Shown: piece by piece, positions 1-8,315 of the stretch | How positions within the stretch are numbered: the first letter of the stretch is position 1 | Layout of the letters: every line of letters starts with the position of its first letter | Source of the DNA: Streptomyces virginiae | Lineage (GTDB): Bacteria > Actinomycetota > Actinomycetes > Streptomycetales > Streptomycetaceae | Reading direction: 5' to 3' | DNA length: 64,000 bases | Assembly: GCF_000720455.1 (NCBI RefSeq) | Contig: NZ_JOAK01000001.1 | Location: 434,001-498,000, forward strand | Notes under the pieces: model-generated | Databases searched by the model: none | What the model saw: the letters and a program-made list of their open reading frames with translations, nothing else | Told to the model about the DNA's origin: nothing | Program-made: the position numbers and the translations under genes

Positions 1-300
1 GCGCGCAGGGCGGCCGAGAGCGGCTCCCTGGAAGTGCTGATCGGCTACGACCTGCGCTTCTGGCGGGAACTGAGCGGGCTGGTCGCCAACACCTACATCA
101 CCGAGTTCCTGCACCGCATCCGTGTGCAGTGCTGGGTCTTCGCCGTCCCCCACCTCCAGCGCGAGGAGCAGCTGCGCGAAGCGCTATGGGACGGCCACAG
201 CGCTCTGGTGGACGCCGTGACGCTGGCGGACGCCGACGCGGTGCGCCGCATCGTGCAGGGCTACAACGAGCACGCGCTGGCCTGGGCCGCCCGGCTCTGA
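1..300 (+). CDS. GntR-family regulator, C-terminal FCD domain (5' truncated)
   Basis: The open frame enters from the left edge and ends at TGA 298-300, so only about the last 99 residues are visible. They are helix-rich, with the spacing and the R-x-H/N-rich end helix typical of an FCD ligand-binding domain of FadR-type GntR regulators. The DNA-binding winged helix would lie upstream of the window. The ligand cannot be told from this fragment. The GTG at 34 is internal to the domain and is unlikely to be the true start. Confidence 0.6.
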   Translation, partial: ARRAAESGSLEVLIGYDLRFWRELSGLVANTYITEFLHRIRVQCWVFAVPHLQREEQLREALWDGHSALVDAVTLADADAVRRIVQGYNEHALAWAARL

Positions 301-404
301 CCCCGGGGGCGTCCCCGCGGCCCGTAGTTCTGCGCACCCCTTCGCGGAGGGTGTCCGGCACACTACGCTGGCCGAATCGGCGACAACGACTGATCGGAGG
401 CCGA

Positions 405-1055
405 GTGGCCTGTGACCTGTGGCTGGTCCCCCTTGTCGACGTGCTGTGCCACAGCCCCGACAACCCCTTCGCGGAAGAGATCGCCTCGTACGACAAGGCG
501 CTGGGTGAGGCCGGACTCCCGTCCGTGCCCGTGTTCGCGTACATGCCGGGTCTGAGCGGGGACGTCGCCCCGGTCGCCGGTTTCGACTACGACGCCCTGC
601 ATTTCCTGAGACGGGCCTACCTGCTCCAGCTCTGCGGCCTGCCGGTGACCCCGGTGGACGAGCTGGGCGGGGACTACGAACAGCTGCTGGAGATGTTCGA
701 ACCCACCGCGCAGCAGTCGCACCTGGTGTGGCACTACGACCACGCGGGCGCGTACGTGCCGGTGGACTTCGCGGCGCCGCTGGCGAACGAGGAGCTGCTC
801 GCCGGAGGCGGACCGCTGGGGTCCGCGCAGGGGCTGCTGCGGGAGCTGCTGTTCGTCGCCCCCGCCATCGGAATAGACCCGGGGAACCCGCCCGCGGCGC
901 CGGCGCCGCCCGGGCGGCCGACGTCGCTGGAGGAGCCGGCGGGACCGGTCCCGTACGACGGCAGCCCCTTCGCCCGTGAGCGGCACGTCTGGCTGGGACT
1001 GCACGCGGCGGCGACGCGCAGTCTCGGACAGGGCTCGATGATCATCTTCAGCTGA
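405..1055 (+). CDS. Conserved hypothetical protein, 216 aa
   Basis: GTG at 405 is preceded by GGAGG at 396-400, a short spacing, and is the first good start after the preceding stop. The 216-residue product has no signal peptide or membrane segment. It has a mixed, acidic N-terminal half and a Pro/Ala-rich linker near residues 165-190 before a final segment ending in SMIIFS. I do not recognise the family. Coding is supported by strong third-position GC and by the lack of a competing frame with a ribosome-binding site. It stands alone between an FCD regulator and a convergent SLATT gene. Confidence 0.6.
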   Translation: MACDLWLVPLVDVLCHSPDNPFAEEIASYDKALGEAGLPSVPVFAYMPGLSGDVAPVAGFDYDALHFLRRAYLLQLCGLPVTPVDELGGDYEQLLEMFEPTAQQSHLVWHYDHAGAYVPVDFAAPLANEELLAGGGPLGSAQGLLRELLFVAPAIGIDPGNPPAAPAPPGRPTSLEEPAGPVPYDGSPFARERHVWLGLHAAATRSLGQGSMIIFS

Positions 1056-1094
1056 CCGGTGGGCGGGGCGGCCCCGCCCCGCCCCTCGGCCGGA

Positions 1095-1841
1095 TCAGCG
1101 CGGCTGCTCCGGCGGCCGCTGGCGCGGCATGTTCGGGCGGGTGCCGGGCGGCAGCGGGAAGCGGGCCGGCGGGACGTACGCGTCCGCGCGGGCCCCGGAG
1201 GCCCCCAGCGACTGCATCACCAGCGGCGCCGGGCCCGACCGGAACTCCACCATCCAGTCCGCCGTCTCCGACCGCACCAGCTCCGTGATGTCCTCGGAGA
1301 AGCGGCGCAGCACGGTCAGGCACCGCTCGGCGGCCTCGCTGGCGGTGCCCTCGGTGGGGCCGAGCACCTCGCGGACGTTCTCCGACGCCCAGTCGAACTG
1401 GAGGGTCTGCAGCCTGCGCTGCACCGCCTGGGCGGTGGCCACGTCCCGCATCCACCCCGACGTCAGCCCGAAGAACCGGTCGCAGGCCAGCGCGGCCGCA
1501 CCCAGCAGCAGCGCCAGGTACCCGTACGTCGACCCGCCCGGCGCCGAGCCCGTCAGTTCCAGCACCGGCATCGCGGCGCCGGTGACGGCCCCCAGGGCCG
1601 CGCCGACGCGCAGGACGCGCGCCCCCCGGCGCTTCCACGCCCGGTCGGACAGATACCACTCGGCGGTGCGCAGCGCGTCGGCCTCGACCCGCCGGTAGAG
1701 CTCGTCGAGCCGCTCGGCGGGTTCCCCCCAGTCCCCGAGGGGGAAGGGCCGACCGGTCAGATCGCCCGCCGCCATCGGTCCGCCGCCTTCCTCCCGGGGA
1801 TCCCGGGGTGGCCCCTCGGGCTGCATCTCCGGCTGGCTCAC
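1095..1841 (-). CDS. SLATT-domain two-helix membrane protein
   Basis: GTG at 1841 is preceded by AGGGAG at good spacing and gives 248 residues. After a Pro/Gly-rich N-terminus, a helical segment leads to two hydrophobic segments around residues 78-120, followed by a long amphipathic helix and a Pro/Arg-rich tail. This 2TM-plus-helices layout is that of the SLATT fold, a family often coupled to nucleotide second-messenger defence systems. No SMODS, SLOG or nuclease gene is next to it, so it is a solo SLATT protein. Solo copies occur in many Streptomyces and their role is unknown. Confidence 0.6.
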   Translation of the reverse strand: MSQPEMQPEGPPRDPREEGGGPMAAGDLTGRPFPLGDWGEPAERLDELYRRVEADALRTAEWYLSDRAWKRRGARVLRVGAALGAVTGAAMPVLELTGSAPGGSTYGYLALLLGAAALACDRFFGLTSGWMRDVATAQAVQRRLQTLQFDWASENVREVLGPTEGTASEAAERCLTVLRRFSEDITELVRSETADWMVEFRSGPAPLVMQSLGASGARADAYVPPARFPLPPGTRPNMPRQRPPEQPR

Positions 1842-2131
1842 CCGGCACTCCCTCTGCCTGCGCTGACGTGTGGTGGTGCGCGTGTGCGCAATGATGCGCA
1901 TGCTCTTCCTACCTTCGAATGACGGGCGATGGACAACGAATCCCGCGATTTCCGCTCGCAAGGAGGTCTCCATCAGGTACGCGTACGCCCCGACTCTCAC
2001 TCGAAAGAGTTGGTCCTCACGGCGTAGGGCGCGGCGCGCGGGGAGCACGTAGGCTCGGATTGACCAAGCGTTCCGAAGGTCTCGGGGCTGCGAAGGTCCC
2101 GACGGTACCGACGTACGGAAGTGAGTGCCCT
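1842..2131. other. Intergenic region upstream of ybaB and the SLATT gene
   Basis: This 290-bp divergent gap holds no convincing gene. A TAGGCT hexamer at 2050-2055 resembles a streptomycete -10 box for ybaB, and TTGACC lies at 2060-2065. A strong Shine-Dalgarno-like AAGGAGG near 1961 is not followed by a usable start. A short inverted repeat, ACTCT/AGAGT, lies near 1993-2010. Confidence 0.3.
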
Positions 2132-2476
2132 GTGATTCCCGGTGGTGGCCAGCCCAACATGCAGCAGCTGCTCCAGCAGGCCCAGAAGATGCAGCAAGAC
2201 CTCGCCGCGGCCCAGGAGGAGCTGGCGCGGACCGAGGTCGAGGGCCAGGCAGGCGGCGGCCTGGTCAAGGCGACCGTCACGGGTTCCGGCGAGCTGCGTG
2301 CGCTGGTGATCGACCCGAAGGCCGTGGACCCGCAGGACACCGAGACGCTCGCCGACCTCGTGGTCGCGGCGGTCCAGGCCGCGGGCGAGAACGCCCAGGC
2401 GCTCCAGCAGCAGAAGCTGGGCCCCCTCGCGCAGGGACTGGGCGGCGGCAGCGGCATTCCCGGGCTGCCGTTCTAG
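2132..2476 (+). CDS. ybaB: YbaB/EbfC family nucleoid-associated protein
   Basis: This 114-aa protein has the family signature: an N-terminal [12 protein letters not shown] helix, a V-x-G-x-A-G-G-G-L-V segment, a V-x-I-D-P central motif, and a C-terminal [10 protein letters not shown] tail. YbaB proteins are small dimeric DNA-binding proteins almost always encoded next to recR, as here, where recR starts 55 bp downstream. The GTG at 2132 is chosen because GGAAG lies about 10 bp upstream and earlier GTGs are out of frame. The gene is not preceded by dnaX, unlike in many other bacteria. Confidence 0.9.
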   Translation: MIPGGGQPNMQQLLQQAQKMQQDLAAAQEELARTEVEGQAGGGLVKATVTGSGELRALVIDPKAVDPQDTETLADLVVAAVQAAGENAQALQQQKLGPLAQGLGGGSGIPGLPF

Positions 2477-2531
2477 CAGTACCCTCCTGCGTCTCCCGTT
2501 CCTCCCCCATCCGACGAAAGAAGGCAGTCCG

Positions 2532-3131
2532 TTGTACGAAGGCGTGGTCCAGGACCTGATCGACGAACTGGGCAGGCTGCCCGGCGTCGGGCCCAAGAGC
2601 GCGCAGCGGATCGCCTTCCACATCCTGCAGGCCGAGCCCACCGACGTCCGCCGCCTCGCGCACGCGCTGCTGGAGGTCAAGGACAAGGTCCGCTTCTGCG
2701 CCGTGTGCGGGAACGTGGCGCAGGAGGAGCGGTGCGGCATCTGCCGCGACCCGCGCCGCGACGCGACGGTCATCTGCGTCGTGGAGGAGCCGAAGGACGT
2801 GGTCGCGATCGAGCGGACCCGCGAGTTCCGGGGGAAGTACCACGTCCTCGGCGGCGCGATCAGCCCGATCGAGGGCGTCGGCCCGGACGACCTGCGCATC
2901 CGCGAGCTGCTGGCGCGGCTGGCGGACGGCGAGGTGACCGAGCTGATCCTCGCCACCGACCCGAACCTGGAGGGCGAGGCGACCGCCACCTACCTCGCCC
3001 GCATGATCAAGCCCATGGGCCTGAAGGTCACCCGCCTGGCCAGCGGGCTCCCCGTCGGGGGAGACCTGGAGTACGCGGACGAGGTCACGCTGGGGCGGGC
3101 CTTTGAAGGAAGGCGACTTCTCGATGTCTGA
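2532..3131 (+). CDS. recR: Recombination mediator RecR
   Basis: 199 aa, normal family length. An N-terminal helix-hairpin-helix (L-P-G-V-G-P-K-S-A, near residues 16-25) is followed by a four-cysteine zinc finger (C56, C59, C68, C71) and a Toprim domain with the V-V-E-E and A-T-D-P-N motifs. The C-terminus has the usual [16 protein letters not shown] sequence. RecR acts with RecO/RecF to load RecA on SSB-coated gaps. The TTG start at 2532 follows GAAAGAAGG; it removes a competing frame and gives the canonical MYEG N-terminus. The stop overlaps the next start by 8 bp, so the two genes are probably coupled. Confidence 0.95.
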   Translation: MYEGVVQDLIDELGRLPGVGPKSAQRIAFHILQAEPTDVRRLAHALLEVKDKVRFCAVCGNVAQEERCGICRDPRRDATVICVVEEPKDVVAIERTREFRGKYHVLGGAISPIEGVGPDDLRIRELLARLADGEVTELILATDPNLEGEATATYLARMIKPMGLKVTRLASGLPVGGDLEYADEVTLGRAFEGRRLLDV

Positions 3132-3771
3132 CGCAACGCTGCACGCACTCGGCCAGGACCCGGACGACTTCGCCGCCTCGATCGCCGACCAGATCGAGTC
3201 GTTCATCGTCGCGGTCACCGAGGTGGCCAAGGGCGAGGACCCGGACAGCGCGGTGCCCTTCCTCCTCCTGGAGGTGTCGCAGCTGCTGCTCGCGGGCGGC
3301 CGGCTGGGCGCGTACCAGGACGTGCTGCCCGACGAGCGCTACGAGCCCGACCTCGGCCCGGAGCCGGACGTCGACGAGCTGCGCGAGCGCTTCGCGCACA
3401 TGCTGGAGCCGGTCGACGTGTACTCGGAGGTGTTCGACCCCTACGAGCCGCGCAAGGCCCCGGTCGCGCACCGGATCTCCGACGACCTGGCGGACGTCGT
3501 CGCCGACCTGCGGCACGGCCTCATCCACCACCAGGCCGGCCGGATCACCGAGGCGCTGTGGTGGTGGCAGTTCTCGTACTTCACCAACTGGGGCCCGACG
3601 GCCTCGGCGACCCTGCGCGCCCTCCAGTCGCTGATCTCGCACGTGCGGCTGGACCAGCCGCTGGCGGCCCTGGACGGCCTGGACACGGACGAGGACATGA
3701 CCGAGGACGACCTCGCGGAGCAGGCCGGACAGGTGATGGCGCAGGAGCTCGGCGGCCTGGGCCGCACCTGA
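3124..3771 (+). CDS. DUF5063 family protein
   Basis: The ATG at 3124 lies inside the end of recR and is preceded by GAAGGAAGG. The 215-aa product is acidic and cytosolic. It has the DUF5063 pattern of a D-D-L-A-D-V-V-x-D-L segment, a [12 protein letters not shown] aromatic block near residue 145, and an R-A-L-Q-S-L helix. No function is known to me. Its constant place behind ybaB-recR in streptomycetes suggests a link to DNA metabolism or simple co-expression, which is inference only. Confidence 0.85.
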   Translation: MSDATLHALGQDPDDFAASIADQIESFIVAVTEVAKGEDPDSAVPFLLLEVSQLLLAGGRLGAYQDVLPDERYEPDLGPEPDVDELRERFAHMLEPVDVYSEVFDPYEPRKAPVAHRISDDLADVVADLRHGLIHHQAGRITEALWWWQFSYFTNWGPTASATLRALQSLISHVRLDQPLAALDGLDTDEDMTEDDLAEQAGQVMAQELGGLGRT

Positions 3772-3805
3772 CCCTCCCGCGCGGGAACCCGGACTCTGAT
3801 CTTTT

Positions 3806-3855
3806 CGTCTCATGATGTGGTACGAGACGGTCGGATCCCGGGCGCTCGTTACACT
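3806..3855 (+). promoter_or_regulatory. Putative ask promoter and dyad element
   Basis: TACACT at 3850-3855 is a good vegetative -10 box 36 bp before the ask start; a clear -35 is lacking. Upstream, CGTCTC (3806-3811) and GAGACG (3824-3829) form a 6-bp inverted repeat with a 12-bp spacer, a possible operator or weak hairpin. Confidence 0.45.
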
Positions 3856-3891
3856 GCACCAGCAATGAGACGGACTGAGCGAGGAGCGCAC

Positions 3892-5166
3892 GTGGGCCTT
3901 GTCGTGCAGAAGTACGGAGGCTCCTCCGTAGCCGATGCCGAGGGCATCAAGCGCGTCGCCAAGCGGATCGTGGACGCCAAGAAGAACGGCCACCAAGTGG
4001 TCGTCGTGGTGTCCGCGATGGGCGACACGACGGACGAGCTGATCGATCTCGCCGAGCAGGTTTCACCGATGCCTGCCGGGCGCGAATTCGACATGCTGCT
4101 GACCGCCGGAGAGCGGATCTCCATGGCCCTGCTGGCCATGGCGATCAAAAACCTGGGCCACGAGGCCCAGTCGTTCACCGGTAGCCAGGCAGGCGTCATC
4201 ACCGACTCGGTCCACAACAAAGCGCGCATCATCGATGTCACGCCGGGCCGTATCCGCACCGCGCTGGACGAGGGCAACATCGCCATCGTCGCCGGTTTCC
4301 AGGGCGTGTCCGCGGACTCCAAGGACATCACCACCCTCGGCCGCGGCGGGTCGGACACCACCGCCGTGGCGCTCGCCGCGGCGCTGGACGCCGAGGTCTG
4401 CGAGATCTACACCGACGTCGACGGCGTCTTCACCGCGGACCCCCGCGTCGTGAAGAAGGCGAAGAAGATCGACTGGATCTCCTCCGAGGACATGCTGGAG
4501 CTCGCCGCCTCCGGTTCCAAGGTGCTGCTGCACCGCTGTGTCGAGTACGCACGCCGATACAACATCCCGATCCACGTCCGCTCGTCCTTCTCGGGACTGC
4601 CGGGCACCTGGGTCAGCAACGAGAATCCGCAAGGGGACGAGCAGGTGGAGCACGCCATCATCTCCGGAGTCGCTCACGACGTCTCCGAAGCCAAGATCAC
4701 GGTCGTCGGCGTCCCGGACAAGCCGGGCGAGGCCGCGGCGATCTTCCGCGCCATCGCGGACGCCGAGATCAACATCGACATGATCGTGCAGAACGTCTCC
4801 GCGGCCTCGACGGGCCTCACCGACATCTCCTTCACGCTCCCCAAGGCCGAGGGCCACAAGGCCATCGACGCCCTGGAGAAGGCGAAGGGCGCGATCGGCT
4901 TCGACTCCCTGCGCTACGACGACCAGATCGGCAAGATCTCCCTGGTCGGCGCCGGCATGAAGACGAACCCGGGCGTCACCGCCTCGTTCTTCCAGGCGCT
5001 GTCCGACGCGGGCGTCAACATCGAGCTGATCTCCACCTCGGAGATCCGCATCTCGGTCGTGACCCGCCAGGACGACGTCAACGAGGCCGTCCGCGCCGTG
5101 CACACGGCCTTCGGCCTCGACTCCGACAGCGACGAGGCCGTCGTCTACGGAGGCACCGGACGATGA
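3892..5166 (+). CDS. ask: Aspartokinase (alpha subunit, with internal beta start)
   Basis: 424 aa. The GTG at 3892 has GAGGAG five bases upstream and gives the canonical N-terminus with K-Y-G-G-S-S at residues 7-12. The kinase domain has the R-G-G-S-D-T-T-A motif near residue 150. Two ACT regulatory domains follow, from about residue 255 and 340, so lysine/threonine feedback control is likely. It phosphorylates aspartate, the first step to lysine/DAP, threonine and methionine. An in-frame GTG at 4645 with AAGGGG eight bases upstream would start a 173-aa beta subunit, as in other actinobacterial alpha2beta2 aspartokinases. The stop overlaps asd (ATGA). Confidence 0.95.
   Translation: MGLVVQKYGGSSVADAEGIKRVAKRIVDAKKNGHQVVVVVSAMGDTTDELIDLAEQVSPMPAGREFDMLLTAGERISMALLAMAIKNLGHEAQSFTGSQAGVITDSVHNKARIIDVTPGRIRTALDEGNIAIVAGFQGVSADSKDITTLGRGGSDTTAVALAAALDAEVCEIYTDVDGVFTADPRVVKKAKKIDWISSEDMLELAASGSKVLLHRCVEYARRYNIPIHVRSSFSGLPGTWVSNENPQGDEQVEHAIISGVAHDVSEAKITVVGVPDKPGEAAAIFRAIADAEINIDMIVQNVSAASTGLTDISFTLPKAEGHKAIDALEKAKGAIGFDSLRYDDQIGKISLVGAGMKTNPGVTASFFQALSDAGVNIELISTSEIRISVVTRQDDVNEAVRAVHTAFGLDSDSDEAVVYGGTGR
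4645..5166 (+). CDS. Aspartokinase beta subunit from internal in-frame start
   Basis: GTG 4645-4647 is in frame with ask, is preceded by AAGGGG at 4631-4636, and begins V-E-H-A-I-I-S-G-V, the position where the beta subunit of Corynebacterium LysC starts. The product is 173 aa and consists of the two ACT domains only. The start site is inferred from this similarity and the ribosome-binding site. Confidence 0.55.
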   Translation: MEHAIISGVAHDVSEAKITVVGVPDKPGEAAAIFRAIADAEINIDMIVQNVSAASTGLTDISFTLPKAEGHKAIDALEKAKGAIGFDSLRYDDQIGKISLVGAGMKTNPGVTASFFQALSDAGVNIELISTSEIRISVVTRQDDVNEAVRAVHTAFGLDSDSDEAVVYGGTGR

Positions 5167-6239
5167 CGGCACCCCGGTCGACCCCGGCTCCGGCTCTCGC
5201 CGTCGTCGGGGCGACCGGAGCAGTCGGTTCGGTCCTGCTCCGGATGCTGTCCCAGCGGGCGGACGTCTGGGGCGACATACGCCTGATCGCCTCCGTGCGC
5301 TCGGCGGGCCGCATGCTGTCCGTCCGCGGGCAGGAGTGCGAGGTGCTCTCCCTCACCGAGGACGCCTTCGACGGCCTCGGCCCGGGCGACGTCGCGGTCT
5401 TCCTGACCCCGGCCGAGGTCTCGGCCCGGTGGGCCCCCGTCGTCACCGCGCGCGGCGCGGTCGTCGTCGACCAGTCCGCCGCCTTCCGGGACGATCCCGA
5501 GGTGCCGCTCGTGGTGCCCGAGATCAACGCCCACGCGGCCCGGATCCGGCCGCGCGGGATCGTCGCCGCCCCCGACACCGTCACCGCCGCGATGATCGCC
5601 TCCCTGGGCGCGCTGCACGCCGAGTACGGGCTGACCGAGCTGGCCGTTTCCACGTACCAGGCGGCGAGCGCCGCCGGCCGGGCCGGCTCCGAGGCGCTGC
5701 GCCGCCAGCTGTCGCTCGTCGCGGGGACCCCGCTGGGCGAGCAGCCCGGCGACGTGCGCCGTGCCGTGGGCGAGGACACGGGCCCCTTCGCGGCCCCCCT
5801 GGCCCTCAACGTCGTGCCGTGGTGCGGCGAGCTGAACGAGGACGGCTGGTCCTCGCACGAGCTGGCCGTACGGGCGCAGACCCGCCGGATCCTCCAGCTG
5901 GAGGCGCTCCCGGTGTCGGTGACCTGCGTCCGGGTGCCGGTGCTGACCGGGGACTCGCTGACGGTGCGGGCCGGTTTCCAGAACGAGGTGAAGGCCGCGC
6001 GCGCCCGGGAGATCCTCGAGGCCGCGCCCGGCGTCGTGCTCGTGGACGACCCCGCGGCGGGGGAGTTCCCCACTCCCGTGGACGCCGCCGGGACGGATCC
6101 TGCCTGGGTGGGGCGGGTGCGGGCCTCGCTCGACGACCCCTACGCGCTGGAGTTCTTCGTGTGCGCCGACAATCTCCGCCAGGGGGCGGCGCTGAATGCC
6201 ACGCAGATCGCGGAACTGATCGCGGGTGAATTTGCGTAA
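5163..6239 (+). CDS. Aspartate-semialdehyde dehydrogenase-like protein lacking catalytic residues
   Basis: 358 aa, coupled to ask by an ATGA overlap. The fold is clearly ASADH: an N-terminal G-A-T-G-A-V-G NADP-binding loop, D-Q-S-A-A-F-R, S-T-Y-Q-A-A-S with the active-site Gln, P-T-P-V, and a C-terminal D-N-L-R-x-G-A-A motif. The normal S/N-P-N-C-T/S active-site segment reads A-P-D-T-V-T, so the nucleophilic Cys is Thr139. The catalytic His of T-x-H-S is Asp264, and the Glu of the D/N-E-T/S-R-K segment appears as Gln239. By eye this is a pseudoenzyme, so a functional Asd must be encoded elsewhere. It may have a regulatory or structural role with Ask. Confidence 0.85.
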   Translation: MTAPRSTPAPALAVVGATGAVGSVLLRMLSQRADVWGDIRLIASVRSAGRMLSVRGQECEVLSLTEDAFDGLGPGDVAVFLTPAEVSARWAPVVTARGAVVVDQSAAFRDDPEVPLVVPEINAHAARIRPRGIVAAPDTVTAAMIASLGALHAEYGLTELAVSTYQAASAAGRAGSEALRRQLSLVAGTPLGEQPGDVRRAVGEDTGPFAAPLALNVVPWCGELNEDGWSSHELAVRAQTRRILQLEALPVSVTCVRVPVLTGDSLTVRAGFQNEVKAARAREILEAAPGVVLVDDPAAGEFPTPVDAAGTDPAWVGRVRASLDDPYALEFFVCADNLRQGAALNATQIAELIAGEFA

Positions 6240-6408
6240 TTCGCTTTGTAGGATCGGTGCCGATCCCTTGATCAAGGTGATGGCCCGACTGCCGTTTCGC
6301 TGGACGGGGCAATCGGGAAGAGCGGGTACGCATGAGCGCAATACGGATTTCTCTGGTGAGGCTTCCACGCGCGTACAACCCTGACGGGGGGACGCGTGTC
6401 CTACAGGC

Positions 6409-7227
6409 GTGGCAGAGGCACTGCTCGAACTGGCCGTCCTACCGGCACGCACGGGGATCCTCCCGCCGCGCCGGGACTTCCGCACGCCCGGCGGCGGTCT
6501 TCCTGTGATCGTTCCCGTCCCGCCGACGGGGACCCCCGAGGCTCCCGCCGGGACCGCCGCACCACTCCCGGGCGGCCTCGTGCCCACACAGCGCGACAGC
6601 GCTGAGGCGGACGGGAGCGGCAAGGACTCGACGGCCGTGGCCGTCGCCGATGCGGCCGTCGCCGATGCGGTCGTGGCCGATGCGGTCGTGGCCGATGCGG
6701 TCGTGGCCGACGCGGTCGCCGACGTGGTGGCCGGCACCACCGTCGACCACCTCACGGCGACGTACCAGGCGCACTACCGCTCCCTCCTCGGCCTCGCGGC
6801 GCTGCTCCTCGACGACACCGCCTCCTGCGAGGACGTCGTGCAGGAGGCGTTCATCCGGGTGCACTCGGCCCGCAACCGGGTCCGCGACCGCGAGAAGACC
6901 CTGGCGTACCTGCGCCAGACCGTCGTGAACCTCTCGCGTTCCGCCCTGCGCCGGCGCATCCTCGGTCTCAAGCTGCTGTCGAAGCCCATGCCGGACATGG
7001 CGAGCGCCGAAGAGGGCGCCTACGACCAGCTGGAACGGGACGACCTGATCAAGGCGATGCGGGGGCTCCAGCGTCGCCAGCGCGAGGTGCTGGTGCTGCG
7101 CTACTTCGCGGACATGACGGAGTCCCAGGTCGCCGAGACCCTCGGGATATCGCTCGGCTCGGTCAAGGCGTACGGATCGCGGGGCATTGCCGCGCTGCGG
7201 GTGGCGATGGAGGCTGCGCAGTCATGA
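6409..7227 (+). CDS. ECF (SigE-family) RNA polymerase sigma factor
   Basis: Region 2 (Y-Q-A-H-Y-R through E-D-V-V-Q-E-A-F-I-R-V, about residues 120-180) and region 4 (L-x-x-R-Q-R-E-V-L-V-L-R-Y, then an L-G-I-S-L-G-S-V-K helix-turn-helix, about 215-262) identify a group IV sigma factor. The N-terminal ~110 residues are not part of the fold and contain a tandem pentapeptide repeat. The start is uncertain: GTG 6409 opens the frame with a weak CAGG upstream, while GTGs at 6505 and 6580 are alternatives. The stop overlaps the next gene (ATGA), whose membrane protein is probably its partner or regulator. Confidence 0.85.
   Translation: MAEALLELAVLPARTGILPPRRDFRTPGGGLPVIVPVPPTGTPEAPAGTAAPLPGGLVPTQRDSAEADGSGKDSTAVAVADAAVADAVVADAVVADAVVADAVADVVAGTTVDHLTATYQAHYRSLLGLAALLLDDTASCEDVVQEAFIRVHSARNRVRDREKTLAYLRQTVVNLSRSALRRRILGLKLLSKPMPDMASAEEGAYDQLERDDLIKAMRGLQRRQREVLVLRYFADMTESQVAETLGISLGSVKAYGSRGIAALRVAMEAAQS
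6634..6726 (+). repeat. 15-bp tandem repeat in the sigma-factor gene
   Basis: Four to five near-identical copies of a 15-bp unit (GTCGTGGCCGATGCG) encode repeated V-V-A-D-A pentapeptides in the N-terminal extension of the ECF sigma factor. The copies are almost identical at the DNA level, so copy number is likely to vary between strains. Confidence 0.85.
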
Positions 7228-8315
7228 TGGACGACCACACGGCGCCGGACGGCGCGAGCGGCGAAGAGGAGCTGCGCATCCTCCTGCGCGGCGCCGTCGA
7301 GGGCCTGCAGCCCTCCGAGGACGCACTGGAGCGGCTGCTCCACGCCGTCCCCGCCCGCCGGGCCCGCAGGCGCCGGGCCGTCGTCGGCGCGGCCGCGGCC
7401 GCGCTGCTCGCGGGGACCGCGATCCCGGCCGCACTGCACCTGAGCGGCGGCGGGAGCACGTCCACGGACCGCCAGGCGATGGCCGGCCACGAGGCGCACT
7501 CCGGCGACAAGCAGGGCGGCGCGTCCGACCCGCACCAGAACGGCTACGGGTCCTACCCGAAGGCCGGCGGCTCCCCCGGCGGCTCCCCGGACGCGGGCGG
7601 CGCCACCGGGCAGCCGGACCCCTCGCAGGGCGGCGCCCCGGCGGGCGGCCTGACGTCCGGCCCGGCGGGCACCGGCACCTCGGGCGGACCGGCCGGTTCC
7701 GCGGCCGGCTCGGGGACGGGCACGGGCCCGATGCCGCCGGTGGCCGCTCCGGGCGTGCCCGGGTGCGGTGCCGAGCAGCTCGGCGTCGTGGGCTTCGTGC
7801 GCAATCCGGAGACCGACGGCCGGGTGGCGGGCGGCTTCCGGGTCACCAACGTCTCGTCCCAGGGCTGCGCGGTCACCGGCCGGGACACCGTGAAAGCGGC
7901 CTCCACGCCCGTCGCGGCGCTCGGCCCGGGCTCCGGGGTCGCCGTGGTCGGCCACACCGCGGGCGGCCCCGGCAGCGGGCTGCTGCCCGACCCGTCGGCG
8001 GAGGCGTCGGTGGTGGTGCTCCCGCCGAACAAGTCCTACGAGGTCCGCTTCGCGTGGGTGCCGCCGGGCGAGCCCTGTACGGCGAACGGCTCGGACGGGT
8101 CCGGCAAGCCGCCGCAGACCGGCTCGGCCGGCACCTCGGGCGGTCCGGGCAGCGGGTCGGCGTCGGAGCCCCAGACGGGCACGCCCCAGGCGCCGAGCGT
8201 CGTCGAGGTGTCCCACACCCCGCAGACGAGCGGCGCACCGACGACGCGGACGTCGATCCCCGACGCCTGCGGCGGCACGGTCTACCGGACGGGTGCGATC
8301 CCGGTCGACGACTGA
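7224..8315 (+). CDS. Single-pass membrane protein, putative anti-sigma/sensor partner of the ECF sigma factor
   Basis: 363 aa, translationally coupled to the sigma gene (ATG 7224 overlaps its TGA). Residues 1-48 are cytosolic and acidic then Arg-rich, residues 52-70 form one transmembrane helix, and a long Gly/Pro/Ser/Thr-rich extracellular linker (about 75-180) follows. A globular domain with C-x-x-x-x-L and G-x-F-x-V-x-N-x-S-x-x-x-C patterns (about 185-290) resembles DUF4232 secreted domains. A second low-complexity linker and a short C-terminal end complete it. There is no zinc-binding H-x3-C-x2-C anti-sigma motif, so the anti-sigma role is inferred from context only. Confidence 0.7.
   Translation: MMDDHTAPDGASGEEELRILLRGAVEGLQPSEDALERLLHAVPARRARRRRAVVGAAAAALLAGTAIPAALHLSGGGSTSTDRQAMAGHEAHSGDKQGGASDPHQNGYGSYPKAGGSPGGSPDAGGATGQPDPSQGGAPAGGLTSGPAGTGTSGGPAGSAAGSGTGTGPMPPVAAPGVPGCGAEQLGVVGFVRNPETDGRVAGGFRVTNVSSQGCAVTGRDTVKAASTPVAALGPGSGVAVVGHTAGGPGSGLLPDPSAEASVVVLPPNKSYEVRFAWVPPGEPCTANGSDGSGKPPQTGSAGTSGGPGSGSASEPQTGTPQAPSVVEVSHTPQTSGAPTTRTSIPDACGGTVYRTGAIPVDD

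Noticed and set aside
1870..2052. Small plus-strand ORF upstream of ybaB with an internal AAGGAGG
   Set aside because: The Shine-Dalgarno-like sequence is not placed before a usable start, and the peptide has no coding signature.
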